Positions 8,748 to 16,177 of a DNA stretch of 64,000 nucleotides are shown piece by piece; position 1 is the first letter of the stretch, and every line of letters begins with the position of its first letter. This DNA comes from Flavobacteriales bacterium UBA6770 (GTDB lineage Bacteria > Bacteroidota > Bacteroidia > Flavobacteriales_G > Salibacteraceae). A model generated the notes under the pieces. It was not told where the DNA came from. It ran no database searches and was given only the letters and a program-made list of their open reading frames with translations. The DNA lies in the NCBI GenBank assembly GCA_905181875.1, contig CAJIZH010000003.1:372001-436000 (forward strand), given 5' to 3'. The position numbers were made by a program, and so were the translations under genes.

Positions 8748-9233
8748 TTGAGGTATTTCGTTCAAATAATTATCCTGTTGGGAAGCGTTGGGGTTTTAAA
8801 GCCTGAAGCGGGTTATGCTCAAATTCAAAAAGTATCTTTTGAGCAATTGGATAGTATAGAGATTCAAGACGTAAAGAATGTTTTCCTGTTTATAAGAACG
8901 GATTGGTGCAAGTACTGCCACAAAATGGACCAAACTACTTTAAAGAATGAGACAATTGTCAAGCTATTAACCGACCACTTTTACTTCATTGAATTAGATG
9001 CAGAATCGAAAACGAACATAAAGTATCAAGGAAGAACGTTTAAGTATAAGCCCACTGGAAACGATACTGGTGTGCACGAATTGGCCAAGCAATTGGGAAC
9101 TATAAATGGCAAACTCAATTACCCTGCATTGGTTGTTTTAAATACTAAAAACGAAATTGTATTTCAATATGATGGATATTTAAATGCTAAGGAATTGGAA
9201 GCAATTTTGAAGGAGACCCTGCATAAAATGTAA
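8748..9233 (+). CDS. Periplasmic thioredoxin-fold protein with WCKYC active site
   Basis: This 161-residue exported thioredoxin-like protein has a signal peptide (about residues 1-25, ending GYAQ), then FLFIRTDWCKYCHKMDQTTL with a CxxC active site at about residues 54-57. The cis-proline region follows as NYPALVVLN near residue 124. It resembles the thioredoxin_7/SoxW-like group. The apparent start is TTG directly after the TAG of the TonB receptor, with no gap, so translation likely depends on the upstream gene. The pairing with a receptor that has its own CxxC suggests a role in reducing or metal-loading that receptor or its ligand; this is inference from context. The domain call is solid. 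Confidence 0.85.
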   Translation: MRYFVQIIILLGSVGVLKPEAGYAQIQKVSFEQLDSIEIQDVKNVFLFIRTDWCKYCHKMDQTTLKNETIVKLLTDHFYFIELDAESKTNIKYQGRTFKYKPTGNDTGVHELAKQLGTINGKLNYPALVVLNTKNEIVFQYDGYLNAKELEAILKETLHKM

Positions 9234-9406
9234 TGAATGAAGACACCACCAGAATTTTAAAACATGGATATTACGCGAGTGTTAGTTATCTTGACGAGCT
9301 ATTTGGCAAAGTTATTCAGCACTTAAAAGATTTGGATTTATACGATAATACGATTGCAGTACTCTGGGGAGGTTATGGTTGAAAGCTAGGTGAATATAAT
9401 TGTTAG
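9233..9406 (+). pseudogene. Fragment of an iduronate-2-sulfatase-like sulfatase
   Basis: Starting at an ATG that overlaps the thioredoxin stop (TAATG), about 40 codons read HGYYASVSYLDELFGKVIQ then LDLYDNTIAVLWGGYG. This is the central block of family S1 sulfatases, where GDHGWKLGEHG is expected. Here the Trp codon of that motif is TGA (near 9381), the frame continues KLGEY and then stops. The catalytic Cys/Ser formylglycine site and the C-terminus are absent. It is a small internal remnant of a much larger gene and most likely non-functional. Confidence 0.72.
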
Positions 9407-9439
9407 TGCAAGCAATAGACAATTCAAATACACAAATGA

Positions 9440-9973
9440 TTAGTAGAACTATTGAATGTTCAAGAAGATAGCTGTGTAATTGAAGTCGATCATGGGATTG
9501 GTGGCCATGTAAAAGATATAATCAGGAAAGCAAATACTGTGCAATATATTGGCCTTTAAATTTCAAAAACCATGTATTCTGAGGTAATAAGGATAAATAA
9601 ATCCAATCAAAAACAAGCTTATTTTATCCTGTATGATGAGGTCAATATTCCTCTCGGGATCAACATATTCGATAAAATTTTAACCATTAACACAATATAT
9701 TTCTGGAATAATTCACGACTGTTTTTAAAAGAAATTTATCGTGCATTAAAACTAGTGAGTAAACTGGTTATTGCCTCTGCAGATAAGAAGTTTATGCTGG
9801 GCTTATTGTTTGTAAATCATAGATTGAAATTGTACAGCAAAGAAATTCTTACTGAGTTATTTGTAAATTCTACATTTGTATGCATCGATTTTACCGAAAA
9901 GCGTGATTCGGGTTTAAGCAAATCTGGTGAATTGGTGAACAGAATATACTTAGTTGCTGAACTTTTCAAATAA
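9440..9973 (+). pseudogene. Class I SAM-dependent methyltransferase broken by an in-frame stop
   Basis: A single frame covers a methyltransferase from the middle of its N-terminal helix: LVELLNVQEDSCVIEVDHGIGGHVKDI, where EVDHGIGGHV is SAM-binding motif I. It continues to VQYIGL, then TAA at 9557-9559 takes the place of the usual Asp of GxDIS, and resumes ISKTMYSE without a frame change. The rest (from the ATG at 9572) is open to 9973 and contains FDKILTINTIYFW (motif II/IV region) and the C-terminal strand block. The 5' end is missing too, because a TGA precedes 9440. The remaining 133-codon piece lacks the SAM pocket and should not be active by itself. The substrate of the ancestral enzyme is unknown. 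Confidence 0.78.
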
Positions 9974-9988
9974 AACATTTACTTCAAT

Positions 9989-10312
9989 TTAACCACTAAT
10001 TAAATCCTTGACCTCCCCTATTATCAAAGCCTCATGAACCATTTTATTTACTAGAGTCACTTCATTTTCATTTAGCGAAAAACCTATAGTTGTAGGCCGA
10101 GCAAAAATTACGGTCCTCATCTCTTGATTAATTTCCACATTAAAATTTGGTTTTTTTATGTTATCCAGCATTTTTTTGAAATTATAAAGCTCCTCAAAAT
10201 TAAAGTTCAAAACTACATTTCCAAAAACGACAGAGTAGTGTTTGCAGTCAGTACAAAATTGAACCGAACCGCTGTCGTACTTTGAAAGCTCTATTATAGA
10301 ATCATTATCCAT
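9989..10312 (-). CDS. Small conserved Bacteroidota protein (DUF6686-like)
   Basis: This 107-residue soluble protein has an N-terminal CTDC motif (about residues 20-23) followed by FGNVVLNFNFEELYNF. The arrangement resembles small Bacteroidota proteins classed as DUF6686, in which a Cys pair precedes a conserved FGN(V/I) strand and a helix. It has no signal peptide. It is the last gene of the minus-strand run that begins upstream with the HmuR-like receptor, nine bases after the HmuY-like gene. Its role in that locus is unknown; family assignment is from memory of the motif. Confidence 0.6.
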   Translation of the reverse strand: MDNDSIIELSKYDSGSVQFCTDCKHYSVVFGNVVLNFNFEELYNFKKMLDNIKKPNFNVEINQEMRTVIFARPTTIGFSLNENEVTLVNKMVHEALIIGEVKDLISG

Positions 10313-10321
10313 TGTTTTTTT

Positions 10322-11155
10322 TTAAAGCTTCATAAATTCAAATCCCGGAGCACCTTTTAATCCATTCTCGTTATAAAAGCTGATAAATCGAATCTTAAAA
10401 TAATCGCCATAGGAGGTTTTTACCACATAATTTTGATTTGTTTGAATGTTGTAAATATTATTTTGCAAATCGAATTGCTTCCAATCGTACCCAATGACAT
10501 CAACGTTGGCACTATAGGTAAGCTCTTCTGCTCTTGTTTTAGTAATACCTTCAAAAGGTATTGTAAACTCTTCAGCTACGGTTGTGTTGTTTGAGTTAAT
10601 GATTACTCCATTAACCGAGTAGGCAAGAGGAGGATCGCTAAACATATTGGTATACTGTGTAAAACACAAATCGTAAGCATCTTTTGCAGGTTCAATTTGT
10701 ATTTCAGTATCCGTACTGAATGAAAATGCTGTCCTGTTATAACTACTATTCGTTTTTACTGCGCCAGTTTTAATCGTGGTTGAGTTCAGCTCAGCATAGC
10801 TAAATGTATAACTATCTCCACCTATTGAGGTTATCTGAATTTTCCATTTACCAATTTGCGAACCATCTGGAGCATATCCTCTATCGATAACTAGTACTGA
10901 TTTTAGATTAGAAATATCACCAATAGCAATTTTATCTGGGGCTCCCGAATGATGCTCATTTTTATAGTCTAATCCAACATCGTTTGTCAAGGTTATAATA
11001 TCGTTTGAAGTACTAATTGCAGCTGAAGGAATTGTAGCTGCGTTGAGATATAAGATGTGTTTTCCGTCCCTATTGTCGAATGAAAAGTCCCAATCCGTTC
11101 TTAAATTAGTTTTTATTACCTTATTCGATAGACAAACTAAACCAGATTTGATCAC
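10322..11155 (-). CDS. Body of a HmuY-like haem-binding protein, 3' part of a frameshifted gene
   Basis: This frame holds nearly all of a HmuY-like domain: NKVIKTNLRTDWDFSFDNRDG, then DAYDLCFTQYTNMF, LAYSVNGVIIN and NVDVIGYDWKQFDL near the C-terminus, ending FEFMKL. It lacks its own signal sequence; that is encoded just upstream in another frame (11121-11366). The two frames overlap and join cleanly at 11127-11130 if one base is removed, which gives QIWFSLSSNKVIKTN. HmuY proteins are lipid-anchored, surface-exposed haem binders that deliver haem to a HmuR-type TonB receptor, and such a receptor lies directly upstream. The apparent GTG start at 11155 is unlikely to be natural. The same blocks recur in the T9SS protein at 14218-15489. 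Confidence 0.78.
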   Translation of the reverse strand: MIKSGLVCLSNKVIKTNLRTDWDFSFDNRDGKHILYLNAATIPSAAISTSNDIITLTNDVGLDYKNEHHSGAPDKIAIGDISNLKSVLVIDRGYAPDGSQIGKWKIQITSIGGDSYTFSYAELNSTTIKTGAVKTNSSYNRTAFSFSTDTEIQIEPAKDAYDLCFTQYTNMFSDPPLAYSVNGVIINSNNTTVAEEFTIPFEGITKTRAEELTYSANVDVIGYDWKQFDLQNNIYNIQTNQNYVVKTSYGDYFKIRFISFYNENGLKGAPGFEFMKL

Positions 11156-11366
11156 CGTAATCTTCTCCCATATCTACTGAATTCAAAAATAAAACATTGG
11201 GGGTGGGTTCTTGCGGATTATTAAGGTCAGTTGGGTTGATAGGGTTATTTGGGTTGGTGATGCTATTAATAGGCGCTGTTAATGGCAATTCATCTTTTTT
11301 ACAAGAACTTAAAAGTCCTACAGTAATTAGAACTGAAATTAGTTTGATAAGGTTTAAGTAGTTCAT
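11121..11366 (-). CDS. Signal peptide and N-terminal strand of the frameshifted HmuY-like lipoprotein
   Basis: This frame supplies a lipoprotein signal peptide, MNYLNLIKLISVLITVGLL then the lipobox SSC (Cys22), followed by KKDE and a Pro/Asn-rich linker (INSITNPNNPINPTDLNN) that would lift the domain away from the membrane. It then encodes the first strand of the HmuY fold, FLNSVDMGEDYGDQIWFSLS, and stops four codons after the frame slip. Its start overlaps the stop of the HmuR-like receptor gene by four bases, so the genes were built to be translated together. On its own the fragment cannot fold as a HmuY domain. Confidence 0.75.
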   Translation of the reverse strand: MNYLNLIKLISVLITVGLLSSCKKDELPLTAPINSITNPNNPINPTDLNNPQEPTPNVLFLNSVDMGEDYGDQIWFSLSIE

Positions 11367-13639
11367 TTCTTAGCAAATTCAAGATTCAGTTTTACAAAAA
11401 AAGCACGTCCAGTGCCTATAGCGATGGATCGTCCCCCTCCCGAATGCGGCGAATTTCCAGCTAAAGAAGCTTGAACATTTTGCACATTCAGTAGGTTTTT
11501 AAAGCCAAACATGAGGGTTAACCGTTTTTTCCAAAAAACTTTAGAAATAGTTGCGTCTAGTAACTGGTAAGCTTCAATGGTTTGTTTAACGACCTCTCCA
11601 TCACTATTAAAACCAAAACCGGGTAATTTTCCTTGATGTTTGAAGAAGGCGCTCATATTTAGTTTAGGTTTTGTGAATACGTAGGTCATGCTTCCATTGA
11701 ATTCTGCAGAGTAACTAAACTCAGCAATATCATTCTCCGTAGAAAGCTGGTTGTAACGGCCCACATAGGACCCTCCTAAGTTAATTTTGAAATTATCGTA
11801 CAATACCGAAACAGCCGAGTTGACTCCTTTTGTTTGATTTTCACCCACATTAAAATATAGGAGTGAATCACTGGTTGCACTGATTTGTGCAAACGCAATG
11901 CGGTCAAAAATAAAGTTGTAGTACCCACTAATTTCTGGTTTAATGAGTAATTCTTTTACTAAAATCTTTTTGGAAGCTGAGCCTGAAAAATTATTAGATC
12001 GTTCTGCAGTTAAATCTGGATTTCCAAAAAGACTGTGGTTGATATCGTTAAAGGTAAAGTAGAGCTCTTTGAGCGATGGCGCTCTAAACCCTCTAGCATA
12101 AGATACTCTGAATGAATAGTTGTTTTTGAAATACTGAGCGTTTAACGAAGGTGTTATCGGAGCTTGATATAATGAGTTGTAGGCAAATCGTGCTCCAGTT
12201 TTTACTTTTATTTGACCGAAAAACAAGAATTCTGCAGAAGCAAAAACAGCATAGTCGCTCATTTCTTGAGTTCCATTTGCGATTCGTTTTCCAGATGCCT
12301 TTTCAACGTTAATATCGTAACCCAATTCATAATTTATCCAAGAAGAATCTCGATTGGAGGAGATACTTGCTCTTGACATAAAGAGCTTAAAGTTACTGGT
12401 ATCTTGCGAATCATTCAGGCCGGTTTCTGGAATCAAGTTATTGTCTAAAATCACCAAATCTTTACGATAAGACTCTTTTACACGTTGAAAATAATTATAA
12501 GCACCCGTCCAATTGTAATTCCAATTTTTGTTGATTATTCCTCTTGCGAGAATAGCATTGTCTATTCGTTTAGTGTGGTAATAATCGTCGAATCCAATAA
12601 ACGAAGTAGGTGTGCGTTGTGGAGTTCCTCGATTTTCAATCGTTTCTTCGTAATAATCTAATTTATAGGTTATTCGCGATTTTTTAAGTTTATAATGATA
12701 TTGAAAACGGCCGAAGTATTGATCTTTGGGATTCCATTGTTTTACTCGACCGCTATCTGCTAATTTAGCTGAATAGTCCGGCCAAAAAGTATCGTCGGGA
12801 CTCCAACCATCAAAAAAATTTCTACCTGTCGAAAAGCGGATTGAGTGATTTTTAAGCAAACTAACATTTCCATAAATCGTGTTGTTGTGAGTCCCAATAT
12901 TTTCATTGTAAGTAGAAGCCCCAATTCTAAATGTTTCCTTGTTCTCTTTTTTCGTAATGATGTTAATTGTACCTGCCAATGCGTTGCTTCCGAAATTTAC
13001 ACTCAGCGGTCCTTCAACTATTTCAATGCGCTCTACTTCATTCAGGTTAATCTGACTCAAATCAATTTGCCCATCCAATCGTCCAATAACAGGAACACCA
13101 TCAACCATAATTTTTACGTTTTGTCCACCTATGCCTTGCATGCTCATACCAGAACCTAGAATATTGTCCTGAGAAAGTCTAATGTTTAATTCATTCGAAA
13201 GCACATCGCGAAGGTTTACCGCAGCCATTTGTTCAATTTTCTGTTTGTTAATCACCTTTACTTTATAAACTGATTTCTCTATTGAAGTAGGTGCGTATTG
13301 CGCCGTAACAACGACTTCATCTCGCAGGTAAGCTTTTTCTTCTAAGACGTATATTTTACTTTGGGGTACACTCAGCGTATCGTTTTGAGTGATAAAACCT
13401 ATATGTGATATGGTTATGAATAGAGGGTATTGTTGATTTTTAAAACGATTTTTAAATTCAATTTCCCCTAAGTTATTAGTCGATAAATAAACTGGTTTGT
13501 CAGCGCCTGATACAATAGATACCGTCGCACCGATCATTGATAAATCGGACTGATGACTGCCTTTATTTAATACGGAAAGAGTCTGCGATTTAGATCCAAT
13601 TGAGGTAATTAAAAGAACTAATAACAAAACTTTACACAT
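11363..13639 (-). CDS. HmuR-like TonB-dependent receptor
   Basis: This 758-residue outer-membrane receptor has an N-terminal signal peptide (about residues 1-19), a carboxypeptidase-like domain (about 22-105) and a plug containing GIGGQNVKIMVDGVPVIGRL, then VERIEIVEGPLSVNFGSNALAGTINIITK. The barrel contains the conserved FRAPSLKELYF motif (near residue 525) and ends in VKLNLEFAKK. The adjacent HmuY-like gene suggests haem or haemoprotein uptake, as in the HmuR/HmuY pair of Porphyromonas gingivalis, but I do not see the histidine placement needed to prove haem specificity. It overlaps the stop of the small gene upstream (TAATG), so translation is coupled. The gene is intact. Confidence 0.9.
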   Translation of the reverse strand: MCKVLLLVLLITSIGSKSQTLSVLNKGSHQSDLSMIGATVSIVSGADKPVYLSTNNLGEIEFKNRFKNQQYPLFITISHIGFITQNDTLSVPQSKIYVLEEKAYLRDEVVVTAQYAPTSIEKSVYKVKVINKQKIEQMAAVNLRDVLSNELNIRLSQDNILGSGMSMQGIGGQNVKIMVDGVPVIGRLDGQIDLSQINLNEVERIEIVEGPLSVNFGSNALAGTINIITKKENKETFRIGASTYNENIGTHNNTIYGNVSLLKNHSIRFSTGRNFFDGWSPDDTFWPDYSAKLADSGRVKQWNPKDQYFGRFQYHYKLKKSRITYKLDYYEETIENRGTPQRTPTSFIGFDDYYHTKRIDNAILARGIINKNWNYNWTGAYNYFQRVKESYRKDLVILDNNLIPETGLNDSQDTSNFKLFMSRASISSNRDSSWINYELGYDINVEKASGKRIANGTQEMSDYAVFASAEFLFFGQIKVKTGARFAYNSLYQAPITPSLNAQYFKNNYSFRVSYARGFRAPSLKELYFTFNDINHSLFGNPDLTAERSNNFSGSASKKILVKELLIKPEISGYYNFIFDRIAFAQISATSDSLLYFNVGENQTKGVNSAVSVLYDNFKINLGGSYVGRYNQLSTENDIAEFSYSAEFNGSMTYVFTKPKLNMSAFFKHQGKLPGFGFNSDGEVVKQTIEAYQLLDATISKVFWKKRLTLMFGFKNLLNVQNVQASLAGNSPHSGGGRSIAIGTGRAFFVKLNLEFAKK

Positions 13640-13842
13640 TACACAGGACTTTGTTTAATGAATTGTTGAACGTCGTTTTTGGTTGTCGTACTAGTTACAG
13701 AGATTGGTTTAAAAGCCAAGTACACTCTGCTCATTCCATTGGAAGATTGTTCATTCAATACCTGAGCAAAGAAACTTCCTGAACCCAAATTATTTATACT
13801 GGCGTTAAAGTCCATTGCTTGTTTTTCGTTGTTGTTATTCAT
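13639..13842 (-). CDS. Small protein coupled to the HmuR-like receptor
   Basis: This 67-residue protein is of unknown family. It has an Asn-rich start (MNNNNEKQ), a short GSGSFFAQVLNE segment, the strand VYLAFKPISVTS and an acidic/polar C-terminus, with no signal peptide or membrane helix. It sits 20 bases after a strong hairpin with a U-tract and its stop overlaps the receptor start (TAATG). It may be a leader-type gene whose translation affects receptor expression, or a small accessory protein. Both are inference. It could also be a real but uncharacterised family member. Confidence 0.55.
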   Translation of the reverse strand: MNNNNEKQAMDFNASINNLGSGSFFAQVLNEQSSNGMSRVYLAFKPISVTSTTTKNDVQQFIKQSPV

Positions 13843-13847
13843 AATGA

Positions 13848-13895
13848 TTTAAGAAAAAATAGTCGACTTCCTTGTATGTTAAAAAGGAAGTCGAC
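13848..13895 (-). terminator. Strong hairpin with U-tract upstream of the HmuR-like operon (possible attenuator)
   Basis: GTCGACTTCCTT (13862-13873) pairs perfectly with AAGGAAGTCGAC (13884-13895) around a 10-base loop. On the minus strand the stem is followed by TATTTTTTC. It therefore looks like an intrinsic terminator for transcripts from 14192, but the next start codon is only 20 bases downstream, so it may instead be an attenuator of the HmuR/HmuY-like operon. The 137-base gap shows no TACCA operator and no clear TAnnTTTG box downstream of the hairpin. Confidence 0.72.
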
Positions 13896-13979
13896 CAATA
13901 GGCTCCGGGAAACGGACAAGGAATATTGAATAGTTCCTTTCATTAAAGTTTATAAACAGTCATTTAGAGTTATTTCACT

Positions 13980-14192
13980 CTAATTCGATTCTTTTTGAGT
14001 GCAATCAAACTCTATTATCTCATCAAACACTTTTTTCAATTCTTCAGATTGTTTTTTTCGAACGTACTCAAAATTTTCTCTCTGTTTAATAGCAATCCTG
14101 AATTGGCGAACCTCGTAGACAATTAAGCCAACAAACAGTCCGAAAATAATCCAAAGCTTAAGGCTGAAGGTACTGTTCTTATTTTCATTCAT
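13980..14192 (-). CDS. Small single-helix membrane protein
   Basis: This 70-residue protein has one membrane helix (LWIIFGLFVGLIVYEV, about residues 13-28) followed by a charged coiled-coil-like tail with many Lys/Glu residues (VRKKQSEELKKVF). No family was recognised. It lies 25 bases after the stop of the secreted HmuY-like gene and shares its direction, so it is probably cotranscribed. The tail would face the cytoplasm or periplasm depending on topology, which cannot be settled from sequence alone. It might anchor or assist one of the other locus proteins; this is speculation. Confidence 0.55.
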   Translation of the reverse strand: MNENKNSTFSLKLWIIFGLFVGLIVYEVRQFRIAIKQRENFEYVRKKQSEELKKVFDEIIEFDCTQKESN

Positions 14193-14217
14193 AATTTTCA
14201 GCTTGATCGAGCTTTAA

Positions 14218-15489
14218 TTATTGCAAGACCAATTTTTGAATCGAGCTTCCTCTTTCATTCGAAATTGAAAGGAAATAAATACCCGATTGCAGGTGATTAA
14301 GATTCAATTGAATATCAGACTGAATTGCTGAAGCTTCAATATTTTGATCGTGCACCAATTCACCACTTAAACTGACTAAGTTTAGATACAGCGCTTGATT
14401 AGCATTAGCGTCTAGGCTTAGTGTAATTTGCTTATCAGTACTTGGGTTAGGGAATACAGTAAAACCCGTTACAGTAATTACTTCATTAATAAATGTTTCT
14501 ATAGAAGTAGTGTCTTTTGGGGCAGCCTTAAGAACGATTTTTGTCTTCTTAAAAATATAGTTTCCATTTTTACTTCCACCAAAACCTTTCATTTCGAGTT
14601 TCCAATAATTCAATGAGTCCATTTTTACGAAGTAGGCTGTGCTATCTTCTATATCATAGGCACGAGTGCCAAAATTGTAAGACTTCCAATCGTAACCTAC
14701 TCTGTTTATTTTGTCTGTAAACATTAAACTTTTTACATCTTCAAAAGTTGCTGCATCAGATAGATTTTCGGCTTTAGATAACCCATGGTTAACATTGGCT
14801 CTAATTCCACTCACGCTGTATGGAGTGGGCAAATACTCAATGTATTTCGAGAAAACTAAATGCCATACTCCGTTTGGTTCAATATTCAAGTTCTTATCCT
14901 GAGAAATAGAGTAATAACCAAAGTTCTTTCCAGGGAAATCATCTTTATCTAGCACTCTTTGAACTTTTCCTGACCCGTCCAAATTAGCTACCGTAAAGTA
15001 ATATTTACCTGAGGCTAATCTAGAGATCCATAGTTTTTTGACATCTCCGCTTGCAGTAACCCAAACAAAAACGCTATCTCCAGTAATGTGATGAGTAATT
15101 ACGCTGTAGGTTCCCCAACCTAAATCAGTTGCACTACCAGTTCTTCCATTGTTCAAAGCACCGCTGTTCCAAGTGTCCGAAGGGTTGTGCCAAGGAGTCC
15201 AAGTAGAAAGACCGTTGGTATCTAATATTGCTGTGTCTGCAATAGCACCTTTTGGATATAAATAAAGATTAGCGCCATAAGCAGTATTGGCTAATATAGC
15301 GCCAGAAAATCCATTGATTTGAAAACCTAAGTCCCAGCTGTTTCCTGCAACAGAAGTTTCTGTATCGTCACCTAAGTTATACCAAACCGTTTTGGCATAT
15401 CCAGCTCCAATCGAGACAGTGTCTAATTGTGCGTTGCCAGAACTAAAGAGTCCTAAACTTATAAGTAATAATAGTATTAATTTTTTCAT
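14218..15489 (-). CDS. T9SS-secreted HmuY-like protein
   Basis: This 423-residue protein has a signal peptide (about residues 1-20, ending GNAQ), a HmuY-like domain and a C-terminal T9SS type A sorting domain (about 340-423: VFPNPSTDKQITLSLD, then LSGELVHDQNIE and LQSGIYFLSISNERGS). Its HmuY-like part repeats, in the same order, blocks of the lipoprotein at 10322-11366: the first strand VWYNLGDD followed by WDLGF, then a VFSKYIEYLPTPYSVSGI block and VGYDWKSYNFGTRAYDI near the end. The type A tail should send it to the cell surface or medium through T9SS. I infer a secreted ligand scavenger paired with the lipid-anchored copy. It has a TACATTTG promoter and an upstream inverted-repeat operator. 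Confidence 0.85.
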   Translation of the reverse strand: MKKLILLLLISLGLFSSGNAQLDTVSIGAGYAKTVWYNLGDDTETSVAGNSWDLGFQINGFSGAILANTAYGANLYLYPKGAIADTAILDTNGLSTWTPWHNPSDTWNSGALNNGRTGSATDLGWGTYSVITHHITGDSVFVWVTASGDVKKLWISRLASGKYYFTVANLDGSGKVQRVLDKDDFPGKNFGYYSISQDKNLNIEPNGVWHLVFSKYIEYLPTPYSVSGIRANVNHGLSKAENLSDAATFEDVKSLMFTDKINRVGYDWKSYNFGTRAYDIEDSTAYFVKMDSLNYWKLEMKGFGGSKNGNYIFKKTKIVLKAAPKDTTSIETFINEVITVTGFTVFPNPSTDKQITLSLDANANQALYLNLVSLSGELVHDQNIEASAIQSDIQLNLNHLQSGIYFLSISNERGSSIQKLVLQ

Positions 15490-15528
15490 TTTTTATTTTT
15501 ATTTAGATTAATTCTTAATAGTAAGAAG

Positions 15529-15559
15529 CAAATGTATCGGTGGCATTCTCGTTTGACAA
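15529..15559 (-). promoter_or_regulatory. Promoter of the T9SS HmuY-like gene
   Basis: On the minus strand, TTG (15557-15559), 20 bases, then TACATTTG (15529-15536). The spacing is the same as at the DUF6607 and luxR promoters. Confidence 0.7.
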
Positions 15560-15606
15560 TCGCACCAAAGAGGTAAAATGGTCACTTTTTAGTGGTAAAA
15601 TACGAG

Positions 15607-15622
15607 TACCATATTTGTGGTA
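15607..15622. promoter_or_regulatory. Operator C: TACCA-N6-TGGTA upstream of the T9SS HmuY-like gene
   Basis: TACCATATTTGTGGTA is one of three copies of the same inverted repeat in this locus. It lies 47 bases upstream of the -33 element of the 15489 promoter. Additional TACC/GGTA half-sites occur between it and the promoter (for example near 15593). Confidence 0.7.
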
Positions 15623-15670
15623 GTGTTTGTTCAACCTAATTATTTGATTGGTTTTTGGTCAGTATACGGA

Positions 15671-16177
15671 TTAGCCTTGGCTAGTGTTTATGTTGTTTTT
15701 GGTCAATCCAAAAAGAATTAAAACAACACTGGCTGAGTAGCAAACGGTCATTAACATCCCTGAAAACATCACAATATAACTCACCCACTCAAAACCGAGC
15801 CAAACAAAGAAAATTCCTCCAAAAGTTAAGTTTACGGAGAGCAAAGGCTCTAGAATTAAAAACTTTCTGAGCCTAATATTCATAGGAACCCCATAAAGTA
15901 GTAAGCTTATGATTAAGAAAATCACAGATAAGGAAAGAAAATGAGTGTGTAAAATGCTGAAAATTTCGTGTTTCGACTTCTTGAACCTCATCACTTTAGC
16001 AAGTTCGTCTGATTCATTTCCAATATAGTTTTCTACAATGCCTTTGGAATTTGCATCAGTGGTTTCATTTACATATCCAATACCAATATAAAAACCAACT
16101 GAAACTGTTATGATGAAAAGGACAACTACCCATTTAAGCTCTCTTGGGAGACTCGTTAAATAGCCATCCTTAATCAA
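15671..16177 (-). CDS. Four-helix membrane protein, family unknown
   Basis: This 168-residue integral membrane protein has about four hydrophobic helices (near residues 16-36, 78-100, 108-132 and 135-158). The second begins LHTHFLSLSVIF, with two His near the membrane face, which could be metal or haem ligands. The loop between helices 1 and 2 contains ENYIGNESDELAKVMRF. I do not recognise the family with certainty. The start codon abuts the stop of the FMN-binding protein gene (1-base spacing), so the two are cotranscribed. The context suggests an electron-transfer partner of the flavoprotein in the inner membrane; this is inference. Confidence 0.7.
   Translation of the reverse strand: MIKDGYLTSLPRELKWVVVLFIITVSVGFYIGIGYVNETTDANSKGIVENYIGNESDELAKVMRFKKSKHEIFSILHTHFLSLSVIFLIISLLLYGVPMNIRLRKFLILEPLLSVNLTFGGIFFVWLGFEWVSYIVMFSGMLMTVCYSASVVLILFGLTKNNINTSQG

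Noticed and set aside
11120..11160. Programmed ribosomal frameshifting in the HmuY-like gene
   Set aside because: No slippery heptamer or pseudoknot-like stem was seen near the junction; simple mutation or error explains it better.
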